Assembly (NCBI RefSeq): GCF_040712315.1
Contig: NC_134013.1
Coordinates: forward strand, 45,783,501-45,847,500
Direction: 5' to 3'
DNA length: 64,000 nucleotides
Source: Castanea sativa
Taxonomy: Eukaryota > Streptophyta > Magnoliopsida > Fagales > Fagaceae
Positions within the stretch are counted from its first letter, which is position 1. Each line of letters opens with the position of its first letter. Under the pieces are notes generated by a model that was given only the letters and a program-made list of their open reading frames with translations, was not told where the DNA came from and searched no databases. This document shows, one piece after another, positions 11,749 through 23,029 of this stretch. Position numbers and translations under genes: made by a program.

Positions 11749-11768
11749 ATCTCTCCCTCTGGCAATCC
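11749..11768 (-). other. E2 polypurine tract
   Basis: Reverse complement GGATTGCCAGAGGGAGAGAT lies next to the LTR start, homologous in position to the E1 tract. Confidence 0.8.
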
Positions 11769-13772
11769 GTGACAAAACCACAACAAACAAATGAACATAT
11801 GAAAGAAATCATAAATCACTCAACTCATACTCACATGTTGAATACAATAAAATCTATCTAAACACAAACTCTTGAACAACTTTGCAAGATTAGAGTTCAT
11901 GATAAGAAGACTTTGACAACTTGTATTTTTGAAACACTTTAAACAAAACTCATCACAGCATCTTAGTGTGAAATAGAAATAAAATATTGCATACAATTAT
12001 AAGAAACATATGCATAAAGAGAAAAAAGAAACAACACATGAAGAGATAGGTGAAAATGTAATAACAACCTCAAATATATATATATCAAGAATGGGTACGA
12101 GGTCTGCTATCACAAAGTGGTCACAAAACCAAAGTGATGGAAAATTACATGTTTGTATCGCATACAAAACATACGTAGCGGAAAATTAACGGATATACTT
12201 CAATCGTAATTGATAACATGCACTATGTAAATTTCAGAATATAGAATCAAGAGAGTGTACCTTTGTGCGGTGAAATTCAAAAACAAAGATCATAAGTTCT
12301 TGAGAACACTTTTAATCTTCACTCCAATTCCACTAATACCCAAGATGTGTGGTCTCTCAATCAATTTTTGTTCAAGGGAGAATGAGAGTGTCCAACACTC
12401 ACATATACACCACTTCACAATGATGTCTCTCTTTTTCATATATTAAAATTTTGTATGTTTCTCTCCTTATAACTGATTATCTAATTGGGCTAGCCTTTTA
12501 GGCCTTTCCAATTAGGCTGTAGTGTGTAGCTTGGAGTGGGACCAAAAGGGACCAATAAGACACTAGCTCCAATGGGCCTTGGGCTTTTCTGTCAACTTTT
12601 GACAAGTCCAAAGTTACCATTAACTATATTTAATACCACTACATAAAAATAGTTGCACTCTAGGCATTATTTATAAATTATATCCCAAGACTTTATTATA
12701 CATGCAACCCCTTCATAAAATATTCGTAGTAATACAAAGTCATGAATGTAGACTGCCACTTTGTAAATTACTAAATCTTATTCTTGAGTACCCGGTTTAA
12801 TCCTTTTAAAAGTTATTCAACATATATTTATGAAATCTAATTTCATAAATATATACTTTAGTAACTTCTTACCAAAGTGGTTAGGCCTAACTCTCTGGAT
12901 AACTGAACCCATTAAACTTATCTCAAGAGAATATTTTATATCTCCGTTAAGAGACTATGAATTCCATCTTGAGAATATATGTTCCATCAACAGTAAATGT
13001 GGTTGCCCAACATACTGAGGTTTTGACCGTAACTTTAGATCTCACTCCTAATATATCAAAGCAACCTATACTTCATGATCAGGTCCATTATTCTTTCAGG
13101 ATTAAGAGTTCATGCAAATATAAGTCATGAGATTTATTATTCAATTGACAGTCGTTAGGAGAATAATAAATCTCACAATGGTTCACTTCAATATGTCTTA
13201 ACTGTTAAAACATATCAACATATCAACTAGAAGTCTCCACTTCCATGATCAAGACAAATCATCTTGGTTGATATGTTATAGTCTTCGCAGATGAAATACC
13301 CAATTTCATCACTGACTACGAACTATAAGTCTGAGTTTACAAAGAACTTGTGATTTATATCTTCTGTGACTTTTCACATAAATCACATACTATGCATCTG
13401 TTGGACTATATGATAATGTCCAATATTCATATTACCATTATTTTAGATTATAATAAAAAAAAAACTTTATCAATCACAATATTAAGTCATACATCATGTC
13501 ATACATAATGTCATACATAATATCATACATAGCATTATACAATAAGATTTAAGAGCATTAATCCTAACACAAAGGTACAAGAACAAAGTATCTAAAAGAT
13601 AAAGATAAAGAAAAGAGAAGATACATAAGTCCTCACTACATCCCTCAAAATATATAGACACTCCCCTAACAAAAAAAATATCTCCTACACTAACTCTCCC
13701 CCTAAGTACATGACTACTCTTATACCCAAAATTACTCCCCCTTTTTTGTCATGAATGACAAATGGTAAGTCA
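11769..13772 (-). other. E2 3' untranslated region, interrupted by a solo LTR
   Basis: The native sequence is 11769-12134 and 13570-13772 and holds no gene. It is A-rich and carries a CCCCCTTTTTTGTCATG box near 13737 upstream (on +) of the env-like stop. The remaining 1435 bp is the inserted LTR-A. Confidence 0.7.
12135..13569 (-). repeat. Solo LTR-A, reversed, target duplication CAAAG
   Basis: On + it starts TGATGGAAAATTACATG and ends ATTAATCCTAACA, the reverse complement of LTR-A. CAAAG flanks both sides (12130-12134 and 13570-13574). No internal region is attached, so this is a solo LTR left by LTR-LTR recombination. Confidence 0.95.
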
Positions 13773-14954
13773 CTAAGAAGCAGTCATCTTCTCATCACCA
13801 GAAGAGCTAGCACCATCATCCTCATCACAATTGGAGTCACCACCATCGGAGTCACCACCATCTTCCTTATCCTCAGAAGCCTTTGGAGAAGGAGTGGGAG
13901 ACTCTATGAAGCCACCAAGGCGAGCCTGTCGTCGTGCAATACGACCGACACGGGTGTTCACCTGACACAACTCATCGCTAAGAGTGTCAAGGTGAGCATC
14001 CATACGCTAAAGCTGTGCCACGATCTCCTCGAGGGTCACACCATTCGCAGAAGAAGAAGGTGTGAATGTGGATGGAGCTGAAGAAGCTAGAGGTGTCGCT
14101 GTCTCAGTCCGTGGCCGTTTCGGTCAAAGTTAGGCCTCACTCTGTCTAATAGTCGCCTCATTAATGGCATGCATGACAAAGAAGAGATCTGATACTAGAA
14201 AGGAGACAGAAAAGTGCCGAAGGATCCTCGTGATAGCAGAAGGAAAGATAAGCTTATCACAGGTCGCCGAATTTCCATATACATCAATAAGGGAGAGAAT
14301 GAAATGAAAGGGAAAATCAATGGAAAGATCCTCTAAGAGAGATAACAAAAATTTAGCATGAGGTTCTGTAATAGAGTTATTGTGAGACAATGGATAGAGA
14401 ATGAATGTCATCACCATGTTAAGGAACCTTGGACCTTTAGAAAAGGCCCAACAATGGGTGTTCTGACGACCACCCCAAGAAGAAGGAGTCTCACAAAATG
14501 GAGACATGAGTTCATCTTTAGACACAGTCATAAGACGATCATAGCTAGGGTAGTCAAGATGCACTGCTCTCAGTATGTGTAGCACATTGGATACAAGATC
14601 CAGAGTGGCTATAATGCGTGTACCTCGAACGCGAGTGACAAAAAGAGGTACAGAATAATCGAATTCGTGCATATTGGAGTAGAAATCCTATATGATCATT
14701 GAAGGACAAGTAATCGGAATGTCACATAGTGACTCCCAACCACTACTGTGGATGACAGTGGGAAGGGCAATATCGATAAAATCCGACAAGATGACTTGGC
14801 GTTCTGAATGAATGCCTCGTTGAGAAAAGTTCTCTAAGAAGTCCTTGCAGGCTTTCTCATCATGGAACCGAATGTGAGAAGGGGTAGAATCAAAAGAAGA
14901 TGCCTCAAAATGAAGAGGATTCTAGGATGGAGTGGATTTATGTTTAGGTGCCAT
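13773..14954 (-). pseudogene. E2 env-like / putative plant transposon protein
   Basis: One continuous - strand frame of 394 codons from ATG at 14954 (MAPKHKSTPS) to a TAG at 13773. The central part (LVSNVLHILRAVHLDYPSYD, SKDELMSPFCETPSSWGGR, KGPRFLNMVMTFILYPLSHN, LLEDLSIDFPFHFILSLIDV) matches the family annotated in plants as putative plant transposon protein, the env-like third gene of SIRE-type elements. The C-terminus is Ser/Asp/Glu-rich (about 13780-13880 of the window). Four in-frame stops break it: 14688-14690, 14130-14132, one two codons beyond that, and one near 14009. There are no frameshifts. Its function is unknown. No signal peptide or clear membrane segment is seen, so env is a positional name. 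Confidence 0.75.
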
Positions 14955-14962
14955 GATGCAAA

Positions 14963-14965
14963 CTG

Positions 14966-14998
<33 letters not shown>
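14963..14998 (-). promoter_or_regulatory. (CT)15 tract and candidate 3' splice site before env-like ATG
   Basis: On the - strand a (CT)n run of about 30 bases (GA repeat on +, 14969-14998) is followed by CGGTCAG, then TTTGCATC and the env-like ATG at 14954. Pyrimidine tract plus CAG eight bases before the start codon has the form of a splice acceptor, as would be needed for a subgenomic env-like RNA. A plain microsatellite is the alternative. Confidence 0.5.
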
Positions 14999-15000
<2 letters not shown>

Positions 15001-16862
15001 CAGAAAAACACCAACATAATTAATATCAAAATGCATGAGCATTTGACATGCAACAATAGAAGCATCATGAGCTCAGTCCAATCCAAACCTACAAGCACAC
15101 ATCATTGCAACAAAGTAAACACACATCTAAAACGCATGAATCATTGTTAAAATGAAAATGTGATGCAATGCATGAACATTTTAAGATCATTTGAACAAAA
15201 CCCATCCCAAAATTTTTGCAAAAACCTCATTAGTTTTGAAAACTCCTAAAAAGTTTTTATTGAAAACCCCAAACGTTAGGTCAAAAAGATGAAATGCATG
15301 ATTAAATGAGAGAAAGAGAATCATACCAGAGGAAGAAAGTGGTCTTGAGGCCGAAGAATGAATGGGAATGAGATTTAGAGTGAGAAGAGAGAGTTTGGGA
15401 AGGTGAGGAGTTAGAAAGAGGCGAGAGAGATCGAGAAAAATGAATGAGAATTTGCGCTGAGCCTATATATAAAAGTCCATGATTCTTGATGGATCGAGAG
15501 GTATCGATAGGTATCGAGAGGTGTAGAGATTAAAAAGTCGATGGATATAGCTATCGAGGAGCTATCGAGAGGTGTCCACAGCAAAAGAACCTCGATGGAT
15601 CGAGCAGCTATCGAGAAGCTATCGTGGAGACAGAAACTTTCTTGATGGATCGAGAAGCTGTCAAGAAGCTATCAAGACAAATTCTCAAAAACTTCGATGG
15701 ATCGAAATTGCGATAGCAACTATCGAGAAAGGAAGATCAAGAGTTCGATAGATAGCCTAGCTGTCGAGAGGTATCAAGAAGTTGTCAAGATTGCTCAAAA
15801 ATAGTTTTTCAAGTAGAGAAACACAAACATGAATGCAATCAAACGTGCTACTCAACCAGGATCCAAACAACATTTTAAACTCTCAAAAACATCTCTCAAC
15901 AAGAAAAATGTCAAGTATATAGATCCAAAACCCACACACACACACTAAACAAGTCTAACCAATTTTATTTTTCAAAAACAAGTCAAGACATTTTAATGGG
16001 CATACATTAACACATGTATTCTTTGTGATGGCCAAATCACATTGTACCTGCACATGTATTAAAAGTAGCAAAAATATTGCGTGTTGTGTGTGAAAAACAT
16101 CGCAAGATTGCTCAAATGTCTACATGTTATGACAATTTGAGATATGAGCAAATCAATTTAACTCACACACGATCATAACTGCTTGATGGAGACTATCACC
16201 TTCGAGGTACATCTTATAGCTCCCACATCTCTTAGAAGACACGTTCACAATCATATATAAAGCATATTGATTCTTTTTGTTTTTATTTTTCTTTACATAT
16301 TTTCTTTGAAGCATATCATGCATGGGCATATAAGAGAGAGAAAAGAAATACCCAATTATGTTTATCTTTTGACATTGCACTTTGGCTATGCCAAAGCATA
16401 CAGATGTCATTTCATGATTGACGGGCAACAGTGGTGAGATGGTTATTTATGCCTTTCTCTTAGGAGCTTCTAGTCCTTCCCGTTAAAAAGCGTGATACGA
16501 GTGTTAAGTATAAGAGATTACTTAATCTTACTTATCACAAACACGAGCCACAAAGCTCACTTGCTTAGTTGTGCATAGAGATGCTCATCTAAGCTACACA
16601 AGATACAAAGTTTAGAAAACTTTGTTTCAATGGCCATCCAAGGTACACAAGTACCAATGTACACAAACACACTATTTTTGTATTTTTCTGATTTTTGAAT
16701 TTTATTTTTATTTTTATTTTTATTTTTATGAAAAATAAAATAAAGCAAAACTGAACACAAACAAACAATAGCATAGCATAAAACTAGATTAACTCAAAAC
16801 AAAAAAGCAAAACACACAAGTAATGCAATCAAAGAGTAGAGAGAGAGAGAAAAGTGACTAAA
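14999..16862 (-). other. E2 non-coding spacer between gag and env-like ORF
   Basis: No coding signal. It contains the TCGATAG/ATCGAGAGG cluster (15488-15790), a short (CA)n near 15932, the block 15905-16760 shared with E1, and an (ATTTTT)n tract at about 16699-16729. In a complete SIRE element, protease to RNase H would lie here. Confidence 0.65.
15488..15790. repeat. Cluster of TATCGAGAGG/GATGGATCGAG motifs in E2 spacer
   Basis: More than a dozen words built from TATCGATAG, ATCGAGAAGCTATCGAG and GATGGATCGAG in 300 bp, several self-complementary. The same vocabulary is in LTR-B (11456-11560, 27165-27262). It is absent from E1, which uses TCGCGA words at the matching place. Confidence 0.75.
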
Positions 16863-18762
16863 TCACTTAGAGCCTTTTTCCTTCCACACCTTGGAAGATG
16901 CTTTCCTTTTAGCGAAGCCTTGAATCGGCGGTGAGGGGGAAGAATTGCAACCGTTCATGTTTGAAAGGAACATGAGAGCTTTGAGTAGATCTCCAAGAGG
17001 AGCAAGAGAGGATGGAAACTGATTATGGTTTCCCGTTAGATCAAATTGTTGCTCTGTTGAGTGGCTAACCACTTATAGCAATTAGGTAGAGTATGTCTGG
17101 TTGCTCCATAGTGATGGTAGAGATGCTGCTTCTTCTGTCTAGACCTTTGGGTATTACCCTTTTTAGCCCTAAGGTTTTTAGTTTCTTTCTTCATAAGCAT
17201 AGGGGGTGGTCCTAAGATAGATTCACCCTTGTCTATGTACTCAATAGCTAAAACAGTTTTGACATCAGTGTTCTTAGATTCAACATTATTAGCAAGTGAA
17301 ACAAAAACAGTAGTGCTAGAGAAAGTAGTGTAAGGAGAAGAGAAATCATACCCTAAACCAATTTGATCAGAAGTAGATTTCTAAAGGCTGAGCATCTCAT
17401 CAAGCTTTGCACTTGAAGTCCTAACCAACTGAGCTCTGACTTGGAATAGCTTTGCCTCAAGTTCTTGGTCTTCTTAGCCAAGAAATTATACTCAAATCTT
17501 AATGCTCCAATAGTCTGATTAGCTTCATCAAACTTTGTGGAGATTTCTTCTTGTTTAAGCTTCACATCACTGAGCTTCTTGGTGGCCAACCCATACAACT
17601 TCTTATGCTTTTTCGATACCTTGTATAATTTTGCGTAGGCTGTGTGGATGTCATCTTGTTCATCCATCTTTTCAAATTCAGACTCCACCAAGTCGTTTTC
17701 TTCATCCACATCTTCAACAATCCCTTCAGTAGGATTAATAGTGGTAGTGCAGGCATTCAGAACTCCATCATCCTCATTATCTGAATCATCCTCAGGCTCG
17801 ATGTCGCTCAAGGTAGCTGTAAGTGCCTTGCTTTTCCCAATGGTCTTGAGATATATAGGGCATTCTTGCTTCATGTGTCCAAAGCCTTGACACCTGAAGC
17901 ACTTAGTTTCTTAGGGAATAGTGTACTGATCGCCATTCCTAGCATCCTTCTTCCCTTTGTCTTGGCTCTTAAACTGAGAGGAACTAAATTGCCTACGGTC
18001 CTTATCAAAGCCCTTCCCATTGGCATCCTTCATGAACTTCTTGAATTTCCTTGTGATGTAGGACTTCATTTTAGAATCTTCATCGATTGAAGACTCATCC
18101 ATGTCACTGCTCTTGGCCTTCAGTGTCATGCTCTTACCCTTACTCGATTTCCTAATTCTTGTCAAACCTAACTTATAGGTTTGTAGATTGCCAACCAGCA
18201 TTGTCAAAGGAATTTTGTTGATGTCCTTTAATTCCTCAATTGCGGTGATCTTGGCATGAAATCTCTTGGGTAGAGATCTGAGCACCTTTCTGACAATCTT
18301 GAGTTCGAGAATGCTTTCCCCAAGATTAAAAGCTGAGTTCACTATGTCCTTGAGCTTGGCATAGAACTTATCAAACGACTTATCCTCCCCCATCTTGATC
18401 TCTTCGAAGCTTGTAGTGAGCCTTTGAAGCTTCGAATCCTTGACAGCCTTGGTTCCTTTATAGGTAGTCTAAAGGATGGTCCATGCTTCCTTGGCAGTTT
18501 CAGTAGAGGATATTTTCTTAAACTCCTCATTCGTGACCGCACTAAATAACGCATTCAATGCCCTGTTGTTGAAGTTAGCCGCCTTGATTTTACCATCATC
18601 CCAATCGGCCTGCACTTCCTTTGGCTTGGTCCAACCTATCTTCACAGCTTGCCACACTTTTTCATCTAATAACTACAAGAAAGCTCTTATGTGTACTTTC
18701 CAGTATGCATAATTAGTGCCATCAAATAAAGGACTTATAATAAGAGATTGTCCTCTACCCAT
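16863..18762 (-). pseudogene. E2 gag (copia UBN2-type)
   Basis: ATG at 18762 opens MGRGQSLIISPLFDGTNYAY, the N-terminal domain of copia Gag. The UBN2 core follows (VWQAVKIGWTKP, FNNRALNALFSAVTNEEFKK, and after two stops FDKFYAKLKDIVNSAFNLGE, KVLRSLPKRFHAKITAIEEL). The zinc knuckle CFRCQGFGHMKQEC is at about 17863-17904, then an acidic stretch and a predicted coiled coil (KLYKVSKKHKKLYG, KLKQEEISTKFDEANQT). A frameshift lies near 17390. The second knuckle reads YHHYGATRHTLPNC, with two Cys replaced by Tyr (G-to-A changes), so it cannot bind zinc. The end is KVWKEKGSK with a stop at 16863, followed directly by spacer. About 630 codons, one main frame. Confidence 0.85.
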
Positions 18763-18820
18763 GACTAACAGGGGTCAATGGATCACACAACAAAGATTAA
18801 AACCTAATCAGAGTGTGTTT

Positions 18821-18832
18821 GCTCTGATATCA
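18821..18832 (-). other. E2 primer binding site (initiator tRNA-Met)
   Basis: Reverse complement TGATATCAGAGC differs from TGGTATCAGAGC by one G-to-A and sits two bases inside the 5' LTR. Confidence 0.85.
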
Positions 18833-18834
18833 CT

Positions 18835-19197
18835 TGATAGGCCATGAATGTATTGACCCCTTGTGATAAATTAACCGATTTATTAGCCAAGATAATTAAT
18901 TAATCCAATTAACATGCAAAACATGTGGTAGTAGAGACAAATCACCAACTAAGTTACTATGCAGTAGAAAATAAGGTTGACATGGTGATTTGTTCACAAA
19001 TGGGGAAAACCTCCAAGCCAAAAACCCCACCCGGTGATTTTGTCACCACTCCCGAGAATCCACTATTATCACAACAAGTGGTTACAAGTAAAGGAATCAC
19101 AGTACCTTATACCAACCTACAGTTGAACCCTTACCCCAATAGAGAATTGGACTTGTTCTGTAGTGACAATTTCTCATTTTTAATGCACGGCTCCCAG
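18835..19197 (-). repeat. LTR-B (5' LTR of E2), partial
   Basis: The first 363 bp on + (TGATAGGCCATGAATG onward) of a unit of about 1 kb, homologous to 26454-27460. It is cut after CTCCCAG by the start of C1. The remainder (expected to resume CCCAGTACGTGAC) is not found in the window. Confidence 0.9.
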
Positions 19198-20155
19198 TGT
19201 GGGGTTTATGCCCTAAAATCCAATTTATTGGCATGTCATAAATAATTAAATTGTTTAATTACTTGAGACTATTTATAAATGAACTAATGGGACATTATCT
19301 TAGTCTATGAGATGCATTGTATGTGATTTATGTGATTTAGTCACAAAAGAAGTAAATCACAAGTTCCTTGTAAACTCAAAATGTAGTTCGTAGTCGGTGA
19401 TGAAATTGGGCGTTTCATCTGCAAGGACTATAACATATCAACTAAGATGATTTGTCTTGATCATGGAAATGGAGATTTCTAGTTGGTATGTTGATATGTT
19501 TTAAGAGTTAAGACATATTGAAATGGACAGCTGTGAGATTTATTATTCTCCTAAGACTATCAAATGAATAATAAATCTCACAACTTCTATTTACATGAAC
19601 TCTTAATCTTAAGAGAATAATGGACTTGTTCATGAGGTGTTGGTTGCTTTGATATATTAGGAGTGAGATCTAAAAGTCACGATCAAAGCCTCAGCATGTT
19701 GCGCGGCCACATTTAGTGTTGATGGAACATATATTCTCAAGATGGAATTCATAGTCTCTTTATGGAGATACAAAATATTCCCTTGAGATAAGTTTAATGG
19801 GTTTGGTTATTTAGAGAGTTGGGCACAACCACTTTAGTAAGGAGTTACTAAAGTATATATTTATGGAATTAGATTTCATAAATATATAATAAATAACTTA
19901 AAGGATTAAATTGGGTACTCAAGGATTAAGATGTAGTAATCTTCAAAGTGGCAGTCTACATCCATGACTTTGTATTACTATAAATATTTTATGAATGGGT
20001 TGCATATACAATAAAGTCTTGGGATATAATTTATAGATAAGGCCTAGAGTTCAACTATATTTATATAGTGGTATTAAATATAGTTAATGGTAACTTTAGA
20101 CTTGTCAAGAGTTGACAGAAAAGCCCAAGGCCCATTGGAGCTAGTGTCTTATTGG
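19198..20155 (+). repeat. LTR-A (5' LTR of C1), truncated, alternative U3 start
   Basis: It opens TGTGGGGTTTATGCCCTAA, unlike most LTR-A copies, then becomes collinear with them from about GATGCATTGTATGTGATTT (19310). It is cut within GTGTCTTATTGG, where integrase sequence begins. The same alternative opening is seen at 55989. Confidence 0.9.
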
Positions 20156-20818
20156 AGCTAGGTAAAATGATCAAAAGGTCTTTTAATGCAAAAGGTAGAA
20201 GAGCCCAAAAGTTTCTTGAATTAGTTCATATGGATGTATGTGGTCCTATGTCAACCCAAGAAAAAGGAGGTTATGAGTACTTCATCACTTTTATGGATGA
20301 TCACAAAAGATATGGTTATGTGTACCTAATGAGATGGAAGTTCGAAGCCTTTGAAAAGTTCAAAGAGTTTAAGGCTGAAGTTGAGAATCAATTGCATAAA
20401 CGCATAAAGGCCATTCGATCTAATTGAGATGGTGAATACCTTTTTGAGGATTTCAAGGATTACTTAACTCAAAATGGGATCGTATCCCAATTGACTGCAC
20501 CTGGAACTCCCCAACAAAATGGTGTAGCAGAGAGAAGGAATAGGACTCTTTTAGAAATGGTTAGGTCCATGATGAATTATTCATCTTTACCAATTTATTT
20601 TTGGGGATATGCACTAAAAACAGCAATGCATATCTTGAATTTAGTTCCATCAAAATCAGTTCCTAACACACCTAAGGAATTGTGGAGTGGGCGTAAGCCT
20701 AGTATGAGATACCTTCACATTTGGGGATGTCCGGCACATGTGTTGAAAGGGAAGTCCAATAAGTTGGAAGCAAGAACAGAAGTATGCATGTTTTTAGGGT
20801 ATTCAAAGGCAACTAAGG
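20156..20818 (+). pseudogene. C1 integrase fragment (upstream of T1)
   Basis: Reads GKMIKRSFNAKGRRAQKFLE, HMDVCGPMSTQEKGGYEYFI, then [20 protein letters not shown] and the linker [19 protein letters not shown]. The first catalytic Asp (in HMDVCGP), the second region and the Glu of VAERRN are visible; the N-terminal HHCC zinc domain is deleted. One stop (CGA to TGA type) lies at about 20425. The frame is cut after FLGYSKATK by T1 and resumes at 52162 as KGYLFYS. Confidence 0.85.
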
Positions 20819-23010
20819 TGTAGACACTCTGTTTTGCACCCATAATTTAATCAAGGAAGATGACTAGAATGACCATCCATGTACCCCAAAAATCATGATT
20901 GTATTGCATGGATCAATTTGTTCTTGCATTACATGCATCGATTTATTCATAGCATATCATAAAAATGATCTTGGGATTCTAACAGTCGCAATGGTGTGTC
21001 CAGTTTCTAAATCGAACCATCGGATCGAAAGATATCGCATGATCAAGTTTGCACGGTCAACATGCATTGTGTCTAGGAAGAGTCGACCACGCACAATTAA
21101 TTTAAATTAATTCTGATTGGTTAAAAAAATTAATTAAATAGTTTTGTGATTGGTTGATAATTAGTGTCTAAAATAGGATTGCATGCATAGGAATAAAAGG
21201 GATGATTGGATAACAATAAAATTGTAGATAATCTAAAATTTATCAAGATTTATCTTAGGGATTTATCTACAAGATAATTGTTCCTAAAAAGTTTGAATCA
21301 TCCAGAAAAGAGATAAAAAAAAATCATAAATTAAGGATGAAAACATGTCTAGGTACAAAGACCGGATTAAAAAACCCTAGAAAGAGAGTCCAAAACGCAC
21401 CCGAACACGAAAGTGTGTTCAGCGTCCAAAAGCACCATTTGGAACGTTTGGAGTGCCGAGCGACACTTTAAAAGTGCTGAATTTGCTCCTTTTGGGCTTT
21501 GGCCTAACGCCCTTCAGGAGACGATAAGGCGTGTCCTTTTCGATCTTTTTGCAAAAGGATGAGTCTCGATTTGCGTTCTACACATCAGAACTATTTTTTA
21601 GAGTCTTCTGGCCTCTATTAATAGAGATTGGATCTCATAATTCATAGACTTTTTTTTGGTGCTCTGAGAGGCACACATTTTTGGACTCTCCAAGTGCTTA
21701 TATTTGCTATCAAAATTAGGGTTTTTAGGTTTCAAAGATAATTGAATAAATTTCTTTGAACCCTAAAACATCCTTTCAAGAACAAGGAGTGCTCCATGCA
21801 AGAGGTTGTTTTCGATCACCCTATTTGTTTTTCTCTTTTATAGTTCTTGTTTATGATGATGCATTTTTTTTATCAATAACATGAATTGTTAATCATTGTT
21901 TTTGTTAAAGCATGATCTTGTTTTTTTCATATAATTGTTGTGGTCTCTTTCTTAATTTCAATAATTTGCATATAACTAATTCTTTTTCTTAACAAAAATG
22001 GATCTGCAACTTTCTTAGATGTAGATTTGAATTTTTTCTCAGTTAAAAGCGAATCTGCATCTTTATTAGATGTAGATTTGAATTTTTCTCAAATCAAAAA
22101 CTGATTTGTATCTTTCTTAGATATAGATTTGATTTTTCTTTAATATATGGAAATTTTGAAACAAAGAAAAAGATTATGCACAGTTGTATTCATGATTGTT
22201 TGTTTTATTTTGTTCATGTAGCATAAATTTATGTTATGAGTGAAATTCTCTTCATAAAAAAAAATCTATTCCATATTTTTGAACATATAAAATTAAATAT
22301 GAATTTTCTATTATCAAAAGCCACTTTTTTTAATCAGCACAAAACAAATCTGATCTTTTACCAAGTTAAGACCATTCTTCTTTTTTTTTTTCAAAAATAG
22401 ATCAATTTTTCTAAACTAAAAACCAAATTTTTTATCACCAAAACAGATCTGAATTTTCTCTCCAAAACCATTTTTTCTTATTATTACAAAACAGATTTGG
22501 CATTTTTGACAAACTAAAATCATTTTTTTTATCACTAAAGCAGATCTGAACTTTTTTAAACTAAGAGAGGATGCATTCATAAATAAATTTGTGTGATTTA
22601 CTTTTGTGTATATACAACATGTCATTCATAGCATGCATAAATGGTACATTGGTCATAAGAGTCTAGAAGACCTGACTCTGTCCGGCCAGAATAGGTGCCG
22701 AACACCTTCCCATTCCATAACCTAGCCTCCAGATTTAGGTCTTTGGATAAGTAGATCTAAACCTTGTCTTTATTTTATTTTGGGTAGAATGTAACTAGGA
22801 CAAAAAGCCATGTAATTATTTGGTAGTTTGTAACTAGGACCCAAAGCCAAGTAATTTTCTATTTTTCAATTATGTATTTTATTATTCAATCAATGAGAAG
22901 AACAATTAAAAAAAGAGGTGCCCTAAAAAGCACTCCAAAAATCTCTTCTTCTTCTTCTTTTTTATTTTTATTTTTATTTTTTATAGGCACTTTTGGCGAG
23001 GTCTTTCATA
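20819..23010 (+). repeat. T1 5' LTR
   Basis: From TGTAGACACTCTG to GTCTTTCATA (the terminal CA has become TA). It contains a TATA-like TATTAATA at 21616-21623 (TATAAATA in the other copies), a set of about three 57-bp repeats built on GATCTGCATCTTTCTTAGATG at 21995-22160, and several AACAGATCTGAATTTT words at 22330-22570. Confidence 0.93.
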
Positions 23011-23011
23011 G

Positions 23012-23029
23012 TGGCGACTCTGTTGGAAA
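23012..23029 (+). other. T1 primer binding site
   Basis: TGGCGACTCTGTTGGAAA begins one base after the LTR. It resembles the TGGCGACTCTGCTGGGG site of Tat/Ogre elements, which I associate with a tRNA-Arg; the tRNA identity is from memory and not certain. Confidence 0.65.

Larger units (their letters stand above)
10738..19197 (-). mobile_element. E2: SIRE-like copia element with gag and env-like gene but no pol
   Basis: On the - strand the order is partial 5' LTR (18835-19197), primer site, gag (16863-18762), spacer, env-like ORF (13773-14954), polypurine tract and 3' LTR (10738-11748). Protease, integrase, RT and RNase H are absent. A reversed solo LTR-A sits at 12135-13569. The 5' LTR is interrupted at 19198 by C1, so its far end and the target duplication of E2 cannot be seen. 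Confidence 0.8.
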
